A stretch of DNA of 64,000 bases, taken from positions 62,001 to 126,000 of the forward strand of contig JAIVFJ010000116.1 of NCBI GenBank assembly GCA_025765615.1. Direction: 5' to 3'. The stretch comes from Zopfochytrium polystomum. Lineage: Eukaryota > Chytridiomycota > Chytridiomycetes > Chytridiales > Chytridiaceae. Every line of letters starts with the position of its first letter. Positions within the stretch are counted from its first letter, which is position 1. The position numbers were made by a program, and so were the translations under genes. Below are positions 1-11,005 of the stretch, piece after piece. The notes under the pieces are model-generated. The model was not told where the DNA came from, did not search any database, and was given only the letters and a program-made list of their open reading frames with translations.

Positions 1-1788
1 TTTCAAATGTACTGCCACCACGTGCAGGTGTGTGGCAAACATCCTGCATTCTGCCATCATCCACAAAGCAGGGGAAACACTGCTTGGCCATGAAATCTTC
101 TCTGGCGTTTGTGAAAATCTTCTCAAGGGGCTGTCAGGCTATGCCAACATCAGCAACTCTGGGCTTTTCCTCTACCGCAACGTCACCTACTGCCGCATCT
201 ACAAGACTGCGCTGATGGCAAGACTTGCTGGCAGCAACCCACACCAGGTCATCCTTGACTCTGGGGCTTCCAGGACGATGTCGCCTTGTGAAGAGCATTT
301 CACAAACTTGCGGCCCACCTCCCAGCAGATCAAAATAGCTGACGGCTTTGCAACTGCCACTGGAGTGGGCGACTTCACCCTGTTTGTTAATGGAAAAGCT
401 CTCGTCATGAGGAACTCACTCTATGTGCCAGAGTTCTCAGACACTATACTTTCGGTTCTGCTAATCGTGTGGCACGTCACAACATGACTTTTACAGCAGA
501 TAAAGCCCTATTGCATCCTCGGGTACATGGTTCAGACTTTACCATTGCTCATAGGGACACAGGGAATGTCTACGTTGTGGACCCTTCTCTTCTGACAGGA
601 CATACTGGTCTCGACTGGGCAGAACTTGGAAGGGACGCGCCGACTCCTTCGGGGGACACCCCCGGTGAGTCGCAACAGCAAACTGCTTCTTTGCAAACTG
701 CAACACCAACGTTAAATGAAACTGACCCAGACCCTTTACCAAACCCTCAGAACATTGAAGCAGCCCTAGCTCGTCACAAGAAATTTGGTCACCTGTCTTT
801 ATCTTCTTTGAGCGTACTTGGTCAAATCTGAATAAAGTTGGTCATTCATTTTTCCTCATTCATGACATTCCCTGTGTGACATGTGATGTTGGTAAATTAA
901 AAGCTTCACCTATCCACCCCACTTCCAGGCCAAACACCACACTGCTTGGTCGTTTACACACTGATGCTGTCCCACTGCCCGCATGTGGACATCATGGTGA
1001 AAAACATTGGCAACTGGTTGTGGAAGAGTCAACTCGTTGGCTTGACATTGAGTTCCTCAACTCTTTGTCTGACGTGCCCACAAGATTCCAGAACAAGATT
1101 AAAAGGTTTGAACAACAACATGGCAAACATATCACATCTGTCTGCTGTGACAGGAGGGAAATCTTCAAAGATGGAGAATTCAAAACTTGGGCCAATACTC
1201 GGCATCCTCCTATTGTTTAGAACCTAGTCCTGCATTCACCAAGGAATTCAATGGAAGAACGTCAGGTCAACACTCTCAAGGACATGGCACACTGCACGCT
1301 CTTAGAGTCACAATTGTCCCACTCTTTCTTTGTGTATGCAGTCCGCTACACAGCGTACATCAAGAACAGGGTTTACCACTTTTTCACTAAGAAAATACCT
1401 TACAATGCTTGGTACAGTGAACAGCCAAATGTTGATCACATCTGCGCCTTTGGCTGTTTGATTATCCACTGTATCCCACACTTAAACATCCTGACAAAGG
1501 GGCACCAGGCGTATTCTTAGGGTACAAAGGAAACACTCTCCCAATAGTCTACGACTTGAAAACCTAGAGGATATCGGAACACTTCCATGTCTCCTTTCAC
1601 GAAAATTTTTTTCCTGGCATTGTGCAGAACTGGAGACAGTTTCTTCATGACTCCCGCTTGAAGGAATGGGGACCAATCCAGCCCACAGCTCAGGATTTCC
1701 AATCCCTTTCCACCCTCCTCGTTGCATACCCCCGCTACGTCCACTGATCCAGATGTGGCACATCCTGACGCTCTCTCTGTTTGACCCT
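1..1788 (+). pseudogene. Ty1/copia polyprotein remnant (protease to integrase)
   Basis: Broken copia reading frames run along the + strand in several frames. A protease-like segment near 250-460 shows LDSGASRTMS, the retropepsin D-S/T-G signature, followed by a GAG-pre-integrase-like stretch (ARHKKFGHLS near 765-800), an integrase-like piece near 940-1220 (LHTDAVPL, CDRREIFKDGEF) and a later integrase/linker piece near 1250-1560. Stops and frameshifts separate these pieces, so it is a dead copy. No 5' LTR is seen because the element runs off the window. It ends where dispersed repeat D begins (about 1789). Family assignment rests on domain order and motifs. Confidence 0.75.
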
Positions 1789-2185
1789 GTTGTGATTCGA
1801 CCCACAGGGAACACTACGCCCGTTACTCATGATTGCTTTGAGTATTCCATCCAATCACATTGGGCGGTGTTTTGAAGGGCTCAGTACATTCAATACTTGA
1901 ATGGGGTGCTCAGAAGGGCTAATCTGTTCTCAATAAAAAGAGATAGGCAAAGGTGGCTGTTGTTCTAGCCTTGCACATCCTACTGGTAGGAACAATGCAA
2001 TTAGAGCATGCACAAAAATGCTCAAACTACGCACTTTGCACATGTAACACAGCACAGCAAGCATGCAGAAGCAGTGTGCCTCTGCCCCTTGCTCCGGAAT
2101 TACACTCTCTGCATCGGAATTCCGCTCCCTGATCTGGAATTCCGCTCACTGCTTCGGAATTCCGCTCTCCGATCTGGAATTCCAG
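1789..2185 (+). repeat. Dispersed repeat D, copy 1
   Basis: This segment is alignable by eye with 15779-16104. Both begin CTGTT..GATTC.ACCCACAGGG, share an AATCTGTTCTCA.TAAA.AGAGATAGGCAAA block and a GGAACAATGCAATTAGA block, and end in short units ending GATCTGGAATTCC. The second copy interrupts a LINE, so the repeat is mobile or was mobile. It has no coding capacity. It may be a solo LTR plus leader or a SINE/MITE; the boundaries are approximate. Confidence 0.6.
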
Positions 2186-2190
2186 CTTCC
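2091..2190 (+). repeat. EcoRI-site tandem repeat
   Basis: Four to five imperfect units of about 22 bp, each with GGAATTCCGCTC and a CTG.(T)TC(T/G)GG tail, lie head to tail at the end of repeat D. The 15779 copy has fewer units, so the number varies between copies. Confidence 0.65.
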
Positions 2191-2220
2191 CAGCTGTGCT
2201 GTGCAATCTGAGCAATGCAA

Positions 2221-2330
2221 CAGGCATTTAGGAATCAGGGATTGCACCAATCACTGCATTTCTAAAAGTGAGATAAATACTGAGCTCACCAGAGATTGCA
2301 CCAATCATTGGATTTCTAAAAACAAGGAAA
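2221..2330 (+). repeat. Pair of direct repeats of about 40 bp
   Basis: A unit reading GATTGCACCAATCA followed by TGGATTTCTAAAA or TGCATTTCTAAAA occurs twice, near 2240 and near 2296, separated by a unique spacer. It adjoins the minisatellite at 2405 and is non-coding. Confidence 0.5.
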
Positions 2331-2404
2331 AAAGCGGCTTGTTCCCCAAACAAGCTTCCTGGTTAGGAAACAACCAAACCAATTTACAAGCAACTGTTTC
2401 TCAA

Positions 2405-2612
2405 ACAAGCTGTAAATTGGTTCTTGGTGGTACTCAGCCAGATAAAGTACTCAGCCCAAAGGTGGTACTCAACCCTTGCTGGTACTTAGCCCTGGGTGGT
2501 GCACAGCCCAGGATGGTACTCAGCCCTGGTTCGTACTCAGCCCTGGGTGGTACTCAGCCCTGAATGGGTACTTAGCCCAGGCTGGGGGTTGGTGCTCAGC
2601 CTTTTTTATCTC
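2405..2612 (+). repeat. Minisatellite, unit about 20 bp (GGTACTCAGCCC core)
   Basis: Roughly ten degenerate units share a core (T)GGTACT(C/T)AGCCC with a short CTGGGTGG/CAGGATGG linker. They lie 80-280 bp upstream of a TATA-like motif at 2690. There are no coding signs: the frames translate to the same peptide in any register. Confidence 0.75.
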
Positions 2613-3318
2613 ATTTCTGTGGCCTGCTCTGTGCAGCCCACTGCTCCCTCTGTTTTCTGATGGCTCCAACCTGCAGGAGTATAAAAGCAGCAACCTCTCA
2701 CAGAGATCAAAAAAAGGAATCCAACTCCCTCCTTGCTGCTTTGACAGAATCCAGTGCAAAACAAGCCAATCTCTCTTCCCTCTCTGCCCACTCACTTCTC
2801 CATCCTCTCACTTCCCTCCCTTTTCCATCATCACAGCTCTCTCTCTCTCTCTTTTCCTCTCCACACAGACCAAGTCCCTCCAGTCCTGGGTGGGATTTCA
2901 ACAGAGACAATGATAGTTCCAATCAGATTGGGATCTTCCTTGAAAAACAACAGTCCCTACACTGTGCAGAGAGACAGGTTCGATTATTACTAGCCCCCAT
3001 CCCATTAATTGCAGGGTTTAGCCACCATTTGTCTTTTCAATGACTCTTACCAAATGTCCTTTCCTGGGCGAGGAGATGCTGCTGACAGGAGTCCTGCTAC
3101 TGCTGCAGGCTGCCACTATCGAACAGCAGCGTCTTTGCTCTGTGATGGCTGCAGCGGCAGCAGCGGTGCAGGCGATGGGGGGGGTTATGGGGGCAGTGGG
3201 TGGGGGCAGCGGTGGCTGCATGAGCGGTACTGCCATCTTTGCTGGATAATTGAAACGTGGACTAGATCCAACACTCAATGAATTGGGGCAAGAAATAATG
3301 AAACCCATAATTTAATCA
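2613..3318 (+). promoter_or_regulatory. TATA-like motif and pyrimidine-rich leader; no gene seen
   Basis: TATAAAAG stands at 2690-2697, followed by a pyrimidine-rich region (2780-2870) that could be a leader. No credible ORF follows; the short frames around 3040-3280 are GC/GCA-rich shadows. It may be the promoter of a degraded transposon. The TATA match is direct; function is inferred. Confidence 0.35.
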
Positions 3319-3427
3319 TGACAGAGTTTTTCTCTTTCTCTCCAAGTTGAGGAGAAGGGCCACTCACAAACGCACATCTCCATTTCATTCACTCCTTCCA
3401 CTTCCTCGCCCAGAGTAGACTTTTTAC
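3319..3427 (+). mobile_element. Copia LTR family C, 3' end fragment
   Basis: The stretch from GAGTTTTTCTCTTTCTCTCC through the CATTCACTCCTTCCACT block to CAGAGTAGACT matches, with divergence, the last ~110 bp of the LTR at 54391-54804. It is an old truncated copy. Confidence 0.6.
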
Positions 3428-4297
3428 GCTCTACATCATTCACCCACCAGATCGGGCTTTATTTTTCATCTGCCTGCACTACGAGCGAGGGTAAATTCCA
3501 TCTTTCTTCCACACATGGAATTTGTTATAAGCACACATGTAGGGCTGTAATCTGGCAATAACAAAACTTTGATTTTCCTGTAAAACGCTGCCAAATAAAT
3601 TCACTAAAATTCGCTGAAGTTGCGCAAAAAATCGAGGCAAATTTTTTTTTTTTAATTTTTACAATTGAAAATCAGGAATCATTCGGCTTGCTGGAGGCTG
3701 GTATGATATAGTAACCAATATTCCAATGGAAGGGAAAGTCAGTTGGCATTGAGTTTGATGTTTGAACCATATTGGTGAATGCTTTCCTGATGGCACTTTA
3801 AGGAGTGTTTTATTGGTTGAGTCCAAGATAAAGGCGAAAGGCTCAGTTGGAAAAAAGCTGTCTAGAAGAGCAACATAATTGGGAGACAACAGGGCTGTTC
3901 TCTATGGGGCCAGGATACAGGAAAATGGTGTAAAAAGAGTGAATCTCAAGCTGAAAATTAGCCCTTTTGAAAATGGGAGGAAGTCCACAGTGGTTCGCTT
4001 AAAACAAAAGAAATTTTTTGCTTTCAGGGCAGAGTTTTTGCAGGGGAAGTATCATTTGCGGTGAGTTTACATATGCTATTTGTTTCTGGCATATAGCAGA
4101 GAATCACAATACTGATCTCTGAGACTATAGTTCAAAGACTAATAGGCGGCGGGGGGTGGAGCCGGACACCAAAATTCAATCATCGACCCACATGGAGAGA
4201 CAAAACGCCGCACCGCGGCCAGCTTTGGAAAGCCGCAAAGGAGTAAGAAAAAGGAAAAAAATTTTTTCTGAAAAAAGCCCTCAAACTCGCTGCTGAC
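3428..4297. other. Intergenic, no gene seen
   Basis: A/T-rich sequence with a short T run near 3642. Two short frames (3659-3889 minus, 3879-4064 plus) show no family resemblance. The last ~150 bp form the presumed promoter and leader of the gene starting at 4298. Confidence 0.5.
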
Positions 4298-5548
4298 ATG
4301 GACACTGCCTTGTTGCGGGTGAGCTCGCCACCGCCACCGCCACCACCAAAGGCACCACTGCTGCCCGAGCCGTCATTGGTGTCGTCGCCGTCATCGTCGA
4401 CGGACAGCCCCTGCGCCGCCTCTTTCACCCGCACCTCCGCCGCCACCACCACCACCACTACCGACCTTCCTCCTCCTCCTGCACCCATCTTTGGTGTGGC
4501 GGGCGGGGGAAGTGCTCTTTGCCTGTCCTGCAACGGCTCCGGCTACCTCTCCGCTGGGGACCGCCCTTGCTTCCAATGTCCTGGCCCGTCACTGTTCGCC
4601 GGCGTGGGTCGCACCGACAGGGGTGGTGACGCCGTCGAAGGCGATGGAGATGTGACCGCCGTTGCTGCAGCTTTGGCAGGGTTGCAAGCAAACCCCAGCG
4701 TCCGTCGGAAAAAACGGGGAGGCCCTCGCCTGCGCTCCGCCTCCCTCCAAACCTACATCCTATCGCCTAGCGCTGCAGCCGCAGCCGCCGACGCTGCAGT
4801 CGCTCTACAAGCCAGTTCTTTGCAGCCTTTGAACTCTCGGATACCATCCTCATCCCCGCCACCGTTGCCTTTGCTGCTGAAGTGTGAATCTTATTCGCCC
4901 AGCGGACCACAACAACAAACACCTCCGCCTGGATTGGTGTCGGAGGTTCTTGGCGGAGCCGCAACTTCCGTGCCACCACACGCCGTTGCAGTTTCCGTTG
5001 GCAGAACACAGACCTCGGAAACAGTAATGCCCCAGACGTGCGCAGTGAAGGCTCAGTTCGACATTTCCACGAAGGGAAGGCTACGGAGTGATCTGGCTTC
5101 ACCTCAAGAGCTGCGCACGGGTTCGTTCGTTCGCTGTGCTCAATCCTCGGATGGGTTTGCAGTTTCCAAAAGGCCGGAACGTGGCCGCAGGCACTCAACC
5201 CCTCTCTTTTTCTCGCCGACATTGCTGCTTGACGCACCAGACCGTGGCGCAGAAGGTGACGACGAGCTGGAAGATGAAGACGCTGATGTGAATTCAACGG
5301 CGCTCTCTAGCCGTTCGGCCCGCCTTTTTAGCGCTCCGTCTCTCCGCGACCTGCCGAACCGCCACAGGCGACAGTCCACCAGACAACTGCGCACACCTCC
5401 GTCCATCGCAGAGGTGCCTGTCCCCGCCGCACCACCCGCGTCATCGCTCCGCTTTGACCTAGCAAGTCCTGCCCGACCGCTGGCTGGCCTCGTAGCCCAC
5501 ACTCGGCGGCACAGTGACTCACAGTTCTTCGTAACCTCAACTTTGTGA
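4298..5548 (+). CDS. Low-complexity protein with a DnaJ-like Cys motif
   Basis: A single 416-residue open frame from an ATG at 4298. The N-terminus (1-75) is Pro/Ser/Thr-rich. Around residues 76-95 a CLSCNGSGYLSAGDRPCFQC motif has the spacing CxxCxGxG...CxxC, like half of a DnaJ zinc-binding region. The rest is disordered-looking: an Ala-rich run near 160-170, an acidic stretch near 325-335 (GDDELEDEDAD), and three RRHS/RRQST-type motifs resembling basophilic-kinase or 14-3-3 sites. There is no J domain, so it is not a DnaJ chaperone. Its stop is 50 bp from the end of the convergent GTPase gene. I do not recognise the family; high GC3 and the long open frame support a real gene. Confidence 0.7.
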   Translation: MDTALLRVSSPPPPPPPKAPLLPEPSLVSSPSSSTDSPCAASFTRTSAATTTTTTDLPPPPAPIFGVAGGGSALCLSCNGSGYLSAGDRPCFQCPGPSLFAGVGRTDRGGDAVEGDGDVTAVAAALAGLQANPSVRRKKRGGPRLRSASLQTYILSPSAAAAAADAAVALQASSLQPLNSRIPSSSPPPLPLLLKCESYSPSGPQQQTPPPGLVSEVLGGAATSVPPHAVAVSVGRTQTSETVMPQTCAVKAQFDISTKGRLRSDLASPQELRTGSFVRCAQSSDGFAVSKRPERGRRHSTPLFFSPTLLLDAPDRGAEGDDELEDEDADVNSTALSSRSARLFSAPSLRDLPNRHRRQSTRQLRTPPSIAEVPVPAAPPASSLRFDLASPARPLAGLVAHTRRHSDSQFFVTSTL

Positions 5549-5598
5549 AAGCTTTTTATGTTGTTCTCAATCATGCCCAATACATTATACGCATTTCA

Positions 5599-7510
5599 TC
5601 AAACATCTCTTAACGAAATAAAGGACGGACGGATTGTCACACCGGATCCCCCAACAGCTGATATCTTCACCCTTATGTCGTCGTCGTCCCTCCGGCATTC
5701 CTTCGCCTTGGTCAAAAGTGTTATCCAGCCAATTCCAGAAACAACCACGTCGACGGGCGAAATCTCGCGGCTGACGCGATCTCTCTTCAAAACAAGCTCG
5801 TCAGCCACTTTAAGAGGAGGAAATAAGGCAGCACGTTCGAATCCCAGCGGTGGAAACAGGATAACACCACTCTTTGCGGATTCGCTAGTTCGCCTCTCCT
5901 CAAAATGGGCATCGGTGGTTGATCGTTTTCCGTACAAGCCGAACAAATGCTCGTCAGCCTTCGCATGTCGGCACAAGTGAACAGGCAGTGCGTGATTAAA
6001 GTTGGTGATGACCTCAAACTTACCCCCGCCCATCGCGTCCATTCGGACGAGACCGCCCAGAAGAAGACTGCGACCGCCATACATCACGTGCCGCTGCATG
6101 GCGACTCGCTTTGACGGAACCGCAATTCTCAACTCCATTGGATTCAGTAGCTCGGTGAGAGTGGCAACATCACCATAGATTCCAGGCGTATCCACTAAGT
6201 TTCCGCTCACTACGACTGGTGGCGGCGGCATGATCTCTTCTCCTTCCCCATGTCCCACTGCGTCTGAGCCACATTCCCCAAATAAGTGGCCAAACCCCGC
6301 CAGCGGCATCCTGATAAAACCAACTGTCGTTCCAGGATAGGCTGACACCGTTGGCGACAACCCGCGGCCGATCTCGCCGCCCGCGGCCCGGATGAGCGCG
6401 TTTATAAGCATGGATTTTCCTACATTGGGTCGACCAACTAGATACACATCGCCACCGCCCGAGGCGCGCCGAAGTCTCGTGATAGCATCGACCGCTTCCA
6501 TCAGGCCCTGTCCAGTGACGGCGGACACCATCATTACCGGCCAGGCACCAATTTCAGACCGACGCACAGCGCCTTCTAGCCATGCTTTCAGGACAGCAGC
6601 CGAGTATGGTTGGCGCAAAGCGTCGACTTTCGCCGCGAGAATAATGCCGTGACGCCGCCCGTGCCCAATGAAGGTTTCAAGGGATGGTATGAGCGATGAG
6701 GGAAGATCCAGTGAATCGACAATATGAACCACGACGGGTGGCCGTCCTAACGTCCTGTTCGGCTCGGGAATCGGCGGGTCGACTACTGCTCGAGATCTTT
6801 GGGCGTGTGTCACCGACTCTGTCGGAAGTAGCCGCAATGGTGCGAACACCGCCGTAAAGTCTGGCGGTCGGGGGTTGAGTCGAAGCGCCGAATCGTTATT
6901 GGACATGCGATGGCAGTATTCGCACACAAGGCTCGAGGCCCGTGAATTTGCAGCTTCCACTGGGTTGCCGCTTGCAGAGTAGTAGCTCGATTTTTTCATT
7001 CTTCTCAGCATTTCCTTCAGCTGGCGAGGGTTAATGGCGTCTAGTGGATCCCTTGCCTCTTCCGGAACAAGCTCCGAATTCCAAGAAGCAAGGCTGTGTA
7101 CCGACTTCGGAGGTGAGCCGGACCCCGGCCCCTCCAAGACCCTGTCGGGTAGGAATCCAGGCTTATTCGGCGCGGTCCGCTGGAAACGTGAGCCACACCC
7201 TGAGGTGGAGTTAGTCTGCAGTTCACCGGAGAGTTGAGTCGATCAACGCGATGGGCGACGCTGCACCTGGGCAATGGGAGGGTCGCGGCAAAGTGGAGCG
7301 TGGGCTTGTTGCCACGAATCGAAAAAGGACACGCGGGTACAGCTTGACGAGCGTTGACGACGCCCTCGTGGCAGTGCGTCGCGTCGTTGCTGAAGTGGCG
7401 ATGGCGGTAGTAGCACCAGCAGCAGCAGCACAAGGAGAGGGAGCAGCAGCGGACGTTGGAGCGCTGACTAGAACAATAAGGCGGCGGCGGACGGCGGCGC
7501 CGTGGACCAT
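5599..7510 (-). CDS. NOA1: NOA1/YqeH-type circularly permuted GTPase
   Basis: The main exon (5599 to about 7141) encodes a permuted GTPase with motif order G4 (AAKVDAL), G5-like SAVTG, G1 P-loop (GRPNVGKS), G2-like Thr (PGTTVG) and G3 (DTPG). That is the permuted order of YqeH/NOA1 proteins, which act in mitochondrial or bacterial small-subunit ribosome assembly. A CEYC motif precedes the domain, as part of a zinc ribbon. The frame has no upstream ATG before a stop near 7250. The only good ATG is at 7510 in another frame, followed by an Arg/Ser/Ala-rich segment typical of a mitochondrial presequence. A GT at 7226 and an AG at 7142 join the two in phase, an 85-bp intron with an internal CTAAC. 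That exon join is inference; the GTPase call is firm. Confidence 0.85.
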
Positions 7511-8593
7511 CTTTCAATCAGTGAGACAAAAAGAGAAATATTTGTCAAAAAAATCAACAAAGAAAATTGACTTGTCACCCTCCTTCTCGCAAAAAAACAG
7601 ATGAGAAGCGTTCAGAACTGATACGCTGAAGCATGGATATGTGATATTGCCTCTGCCTTGAGAAGAAGCAAATCAATCAGAATTCAATTGAAGTAAAACA
7701 TAGATGTATTCTTATTTATTTGGCAGGCTAACGAAAGAAATCTGTGGTCACCATTTCTGACACCCACATCTCACCACTACCGCACTGCAAGCTGCCATCT
7801 TCTTCTCGCTCCTCCTCCTCCTGCACCATGCAATTGACCTATTAATTCTCTGAACCACAGCACTCCACTACAAAGAACTAATGAATCACTGAATGTATTC
7901 ATTATAGTAATGGTTCTTCTTCACTGGATCAGACATCTTTTCCACATGCCAACACCCACAGAATGGAAGAGGAGGCGGAAAAACTATAAAGAGAGAATAA
8001 GATTGAGAAGGGAAAGGAAACTTGCCCGTTTGCACTTCATGCATGACTGACTGCCTCAATGAAGAAAACTCAAGAGACATACTGTAACAGGAAAGGGGAG
8101 GAAATAGGGGGAAAACTACCACCACTTGCTTGCTGCTACTTACCTGCTAAGTGGGCATGTGGATGTGGCCTTCGGCCACTTGGCCGCACGTCTGCTGAGA
8201 CAGAGAGAGAGAGGAGATAGTGTACCACTTGGGTCGAATCTCAACAGCGACAGAACTGAACAGCAGAGTTGAAGATCATAAGATGACACTCCACCACTGC
8301 TTGAAGAACTTTGCAACACTGATTACAAAGAAGATAACCCTGTCATTGAAAAATCTCCCTCACACCATAAAGAGAACAAGCCTGTCATCAACACTGAGAC
8401 CGAAAATAGGGACAACACACCAGTTATCCAAGCACTCTAGAAGAAAACATGGAGAACAAGGATAACAAGTCTGTTACCAAAATGAACCGTAAAGTAAACA
8501 TGGTGAACCTACCAGTAAGACACCTCAAAAATAAGAAAATAAGTGCGTTTTAGTGATGAAATAAGGTTTTATGATGAACCATGGTATCCTGAG
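7511..8593. other. Intergenic, no gene seen
   Basis: A/T-rich sequence upstream of the GTPase gene. Short frames (7886-8125 minus, 8220-8465 plus) have no recognisable content. Near 8170-8195 there is a small palindromic GGCCTTCGGCC-type hairpin. It ends at a gypsy LTR. Confidence 0.5.
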
Positions 8594-8892
8594 TGTTATG
8601 AATCACCCTCTGGAAACCTCTGGAACCTTCTAGGACATTCCTTCATGGAACCTTGTGGAACCTTCTGGAACCTACTTTGCTTTCCTGACTTGTCATTGGT
8701 ATCATTGGTATCATTGTATTACTAATTGCTCTTTCTGGAACTTCTTTGAGTCTTGACAAGGAAGACTCTCAAAAGGTATAAAAGGGGGATGGGGGACCTG
8801 TCCCATTCCTCAAGTGAATTATTGTTTTCAATACAATCATCACTCCTCTCAGTTCCTTGTCTGCCTTGTCCTGTCCTGCCCTGTTCCTGACA
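8594..8892 (+). mobile_element. Gypsy LTR (older copy, 299 bp)
   Basis: Starts TGTTATGAATCACCC and ends CCTGTTCCTGACA like the LTRs of the 50338 element. It has a TATAAAAG box at 8778-8785, the AAGTGAATTAT segment at 8812-8822, and seven perfect nGAAn/nTTCn pentamers. It is followed by the same leader, including the 11-nt complementary primer site at 8895-8905. The left flank CTGAG has no partner because the element is truncated on the right. Confidence 0.9.
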
Positions 8893-10439
8893 TCATAATT
8901 CACTTTCACCCTCTCCTACTACTCTCTGCCATCATGTCTGACCCAAACAACACCTTCCCTGATGCAACTGCCTTCCAAGCCTTGATGGACCAATTACAAG
9001 CCCTTTCAAGACAGACACACCAATTTCAAGAACAAGTCCTTCACCAGCAGCACCAGCTTCAACAACAACTTCACCAACAAGAACATCAAGCTCTTCCCCT
9101 GCCCCAAGCCAACCAAGCAAGAGAGCCCAAGGTTCCCAGCCCTGACAAGTTCACTAGGCTGGCCAAAGACCTTAGGAACTTTATGGCCACTGTGGAGAAT
9201 GTCATCCTTCTCCAACCTTCAAGATTTCCCAGTGAGCAAGTCAAGGTTCTTTTCACAAGCACCCTCCTGTCTGGTCAAGCTCAATCATGGTACAGATCTC
9301 TCCAAAGCACACCCACCACCCTGCAAGAGCTCTGGGAGGGGCTGGAAGCTACCTTTGGTGACCCCTACACATCTTGGACAGCAAGATCCAAGCTCAAGCA
9401 TATCAAGCAAGGAAAGCAATCTTGTGTGGCCTACACCAACCAATTCAAGCAACTAGCCAGAGACTCTGCATACAATGATGCATAGTTGAGACACTTCCTA
9501 AGGGTCCTCTGAGCCAAGAGGAGAAAACAAGGTGGGCCCAGCAGGGACTGTGTTTCTACTGTGGCTCCAAGGAACACGCTGTCAAGGACTGCCCAAGGAA
9601 GAAGCACCCAAAATCCCAGGTCCAGGCTCACTGAGGGGCAATTCCCTGGACCCTCCTCCTCCAAGCTGCCCCTGTTTCATCACCACCACCAGCACCACAA
9701 ACACCTCAGATTCCAAGCCCCACCAACCCACCATGGATGTCAAGATTCAACTCTCACCCAAGTCAACCATCACAACCAAGGCCCGTATTGGATCATCCTG
9801 CAACATCATTGATGCCACCCTTGTCAAGTCTTGTGCCATTCCCACCATCAAGAAATCCACACCCCTCAAGATCCACTTTGCCAATCATGCTCTGTTCAAG
9901 GAAATCAGCCATGAAACCAAGCTAAACCTCCACATCCAAGACTTTCCACCATCCATGGTCAACCTGGTAGTATTGGATCTTGGCTCACCCGCATTCTCTG
10001 TCATCCTGGGATTACCATGGCTGCAAGCCCAGAACCCTGCCATTGATTGGGTCACTCACTGGTCAAGTCCAACCTCCACCAATTGGAACTGTCACCCAAA
10101 ACTCAAGTCAAGCCTCCAAGTCTCATGCTCGCAAGTCCTTGATTCAAAGTTCAGAGCCAGGTATTAAAGGTCAACCACCAAAGACAACTCCAGTGTCACC
10201 CTGCAGTTCACAAATCCCAGCCAAGTTTCAAGTTCCACAGTTCACAGTCAAGATTCAAGTAGAGCTCATAGAGCTCACAGTCATGGCCAAGACTCTAGTT
10301 CACAGAACCCACAGTCAAAGATTCAAGAACCACAGTTCACAGTCCACATTCAAGATTCAAGTTCCACAGCTCACAGTCTTTGCCAAGAACAGAACTTTCA
10401 GTCAAAGATACAAGAATCACAGTTCCCAGTCAAGAATTC
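8893..10439 (+). pseudogene. Gypsy gag/protease remnant, 3'-truncated
   Basis: Closely related to 50736-52506. The gag ATG is at 8934 and the frame stops at 9485, where about 230 bp are missing relative to the young copy. The deletion is bounded by a GATGCA direct repeat, then the frame resumes before the CCHC knuckle (CFYCGSKEHAVKDC). In the protease the catalytic LIDSGSS becomes RIGSS through a 6-bp loss, removing the Asp. The copy ends abruptly at AAGAATTC (10439), where copia LTR C sequence begins. It cannot encode active proteins. Confidence 0.85.
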
Positions 10440-10537
10440 TGTTAGGCGGAGCTGACTGGTTAGCAGCAAGAGGCACAAGACGGACCCAACCTATTGTGAC
10501 TGTCAGTTATCGTTCTCACGATGCCCATGGGAGAGCA
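10440..10537 (+). mobile_element. Copia LTR family C, 5' fragment
   Basis: Begins TGTTAGGCGGAGCTGACTGG and matches the first ~98 bp of the LTR at 54391. It breaks after GGGAGAGCA and is fused directly to a copia polyprotein fragment. Confidence 0.75.
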
Positions 10538-10772
10538 CATTTGCTGTCGTCCTGGACGAAGATGAAGACGAACCTGAAGAGAGCCTATCTCCAACAGCAG
10601 ACTGCGTAGCAGCATCCATCAACACTGAACCGGAACCTATCATTGAGTCACCACTTGCACCATCTGTCATTGTCAACATCAAAGATGCACCAACTGGACT
10701 TCGCAAGCTACTTGCAAATCGAACAATCAGACGCCATCTCTTGCGACTCTACCTTGCAACAGCTAAACTGAA
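10538..10772 (+). pseudogene. Copia polyprotein fragment (linker before RT)
   Basis: Encodes a stretch (FAVVLDEDEDEPEESLSPTAD... IVNIKDAPTGLRKLLANRTI) that is nearly the same as the region encoded at 55887-56120. It ends at about 10772 and is followed by a GTGGATGGTGGTGAACTACT segment also present near 13975. Confidence 0.75.
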
Positions 10773-10856
10773 AGAAATGACCGCTGTTGCGTGTGGATGG
10801 TGGTGAACTACTCTGGTGGACTACTCTCTTGTGATGGTGAAGCTGAGGCGGGAGAC

Positions 10857-11005
10857 TGTTGTATAATGTATGCTGTTTGGCTTTATACAAAATTGTGACA
10901 AAGACCAGGTGACACCAAATCCTCATCACAGTTGGTGCTCCCATGCACCACAGTGTCAGGTGTTGCTCCTGTACACTGCTTAGTGCAAAAACTCAAAATC
11001 TAACA
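10857..11005 (-). mobile_element. Copia LTR family A (3' LTR, 149 bp)
   Basis: On the minus strand it runs from TGTTAGATTTTGAG to ATTATACAACA (TG...CA ends). It is preceded there by a G-rich polypurine tract (CTTTGGGGGGAG, 11006-11017), the minus-strand position of a 3' LTR downstream of the pol frame at 11293-12736. Confidence 0.75.

Noticed and set aside
4391..5580. Minus-strand ORFs opposite the low-complexity gene
   Set aside because: GC-rich shadows of the plus-strand frame; no motifs, and they overlap the supported gene completely.
5830..5850. tRNA B-box-like GTTCGAATCCC
   Set aside because: It lies within the GTPase coding sequence with no A box or foldable arms around it.
5599..7137. 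GTPase start at 7137
   Set aside because: The codon there is TTG in a eukaryotic gene; an ATG at 7510 with an in-phase intron and a mitochondrial-like leader fits better.
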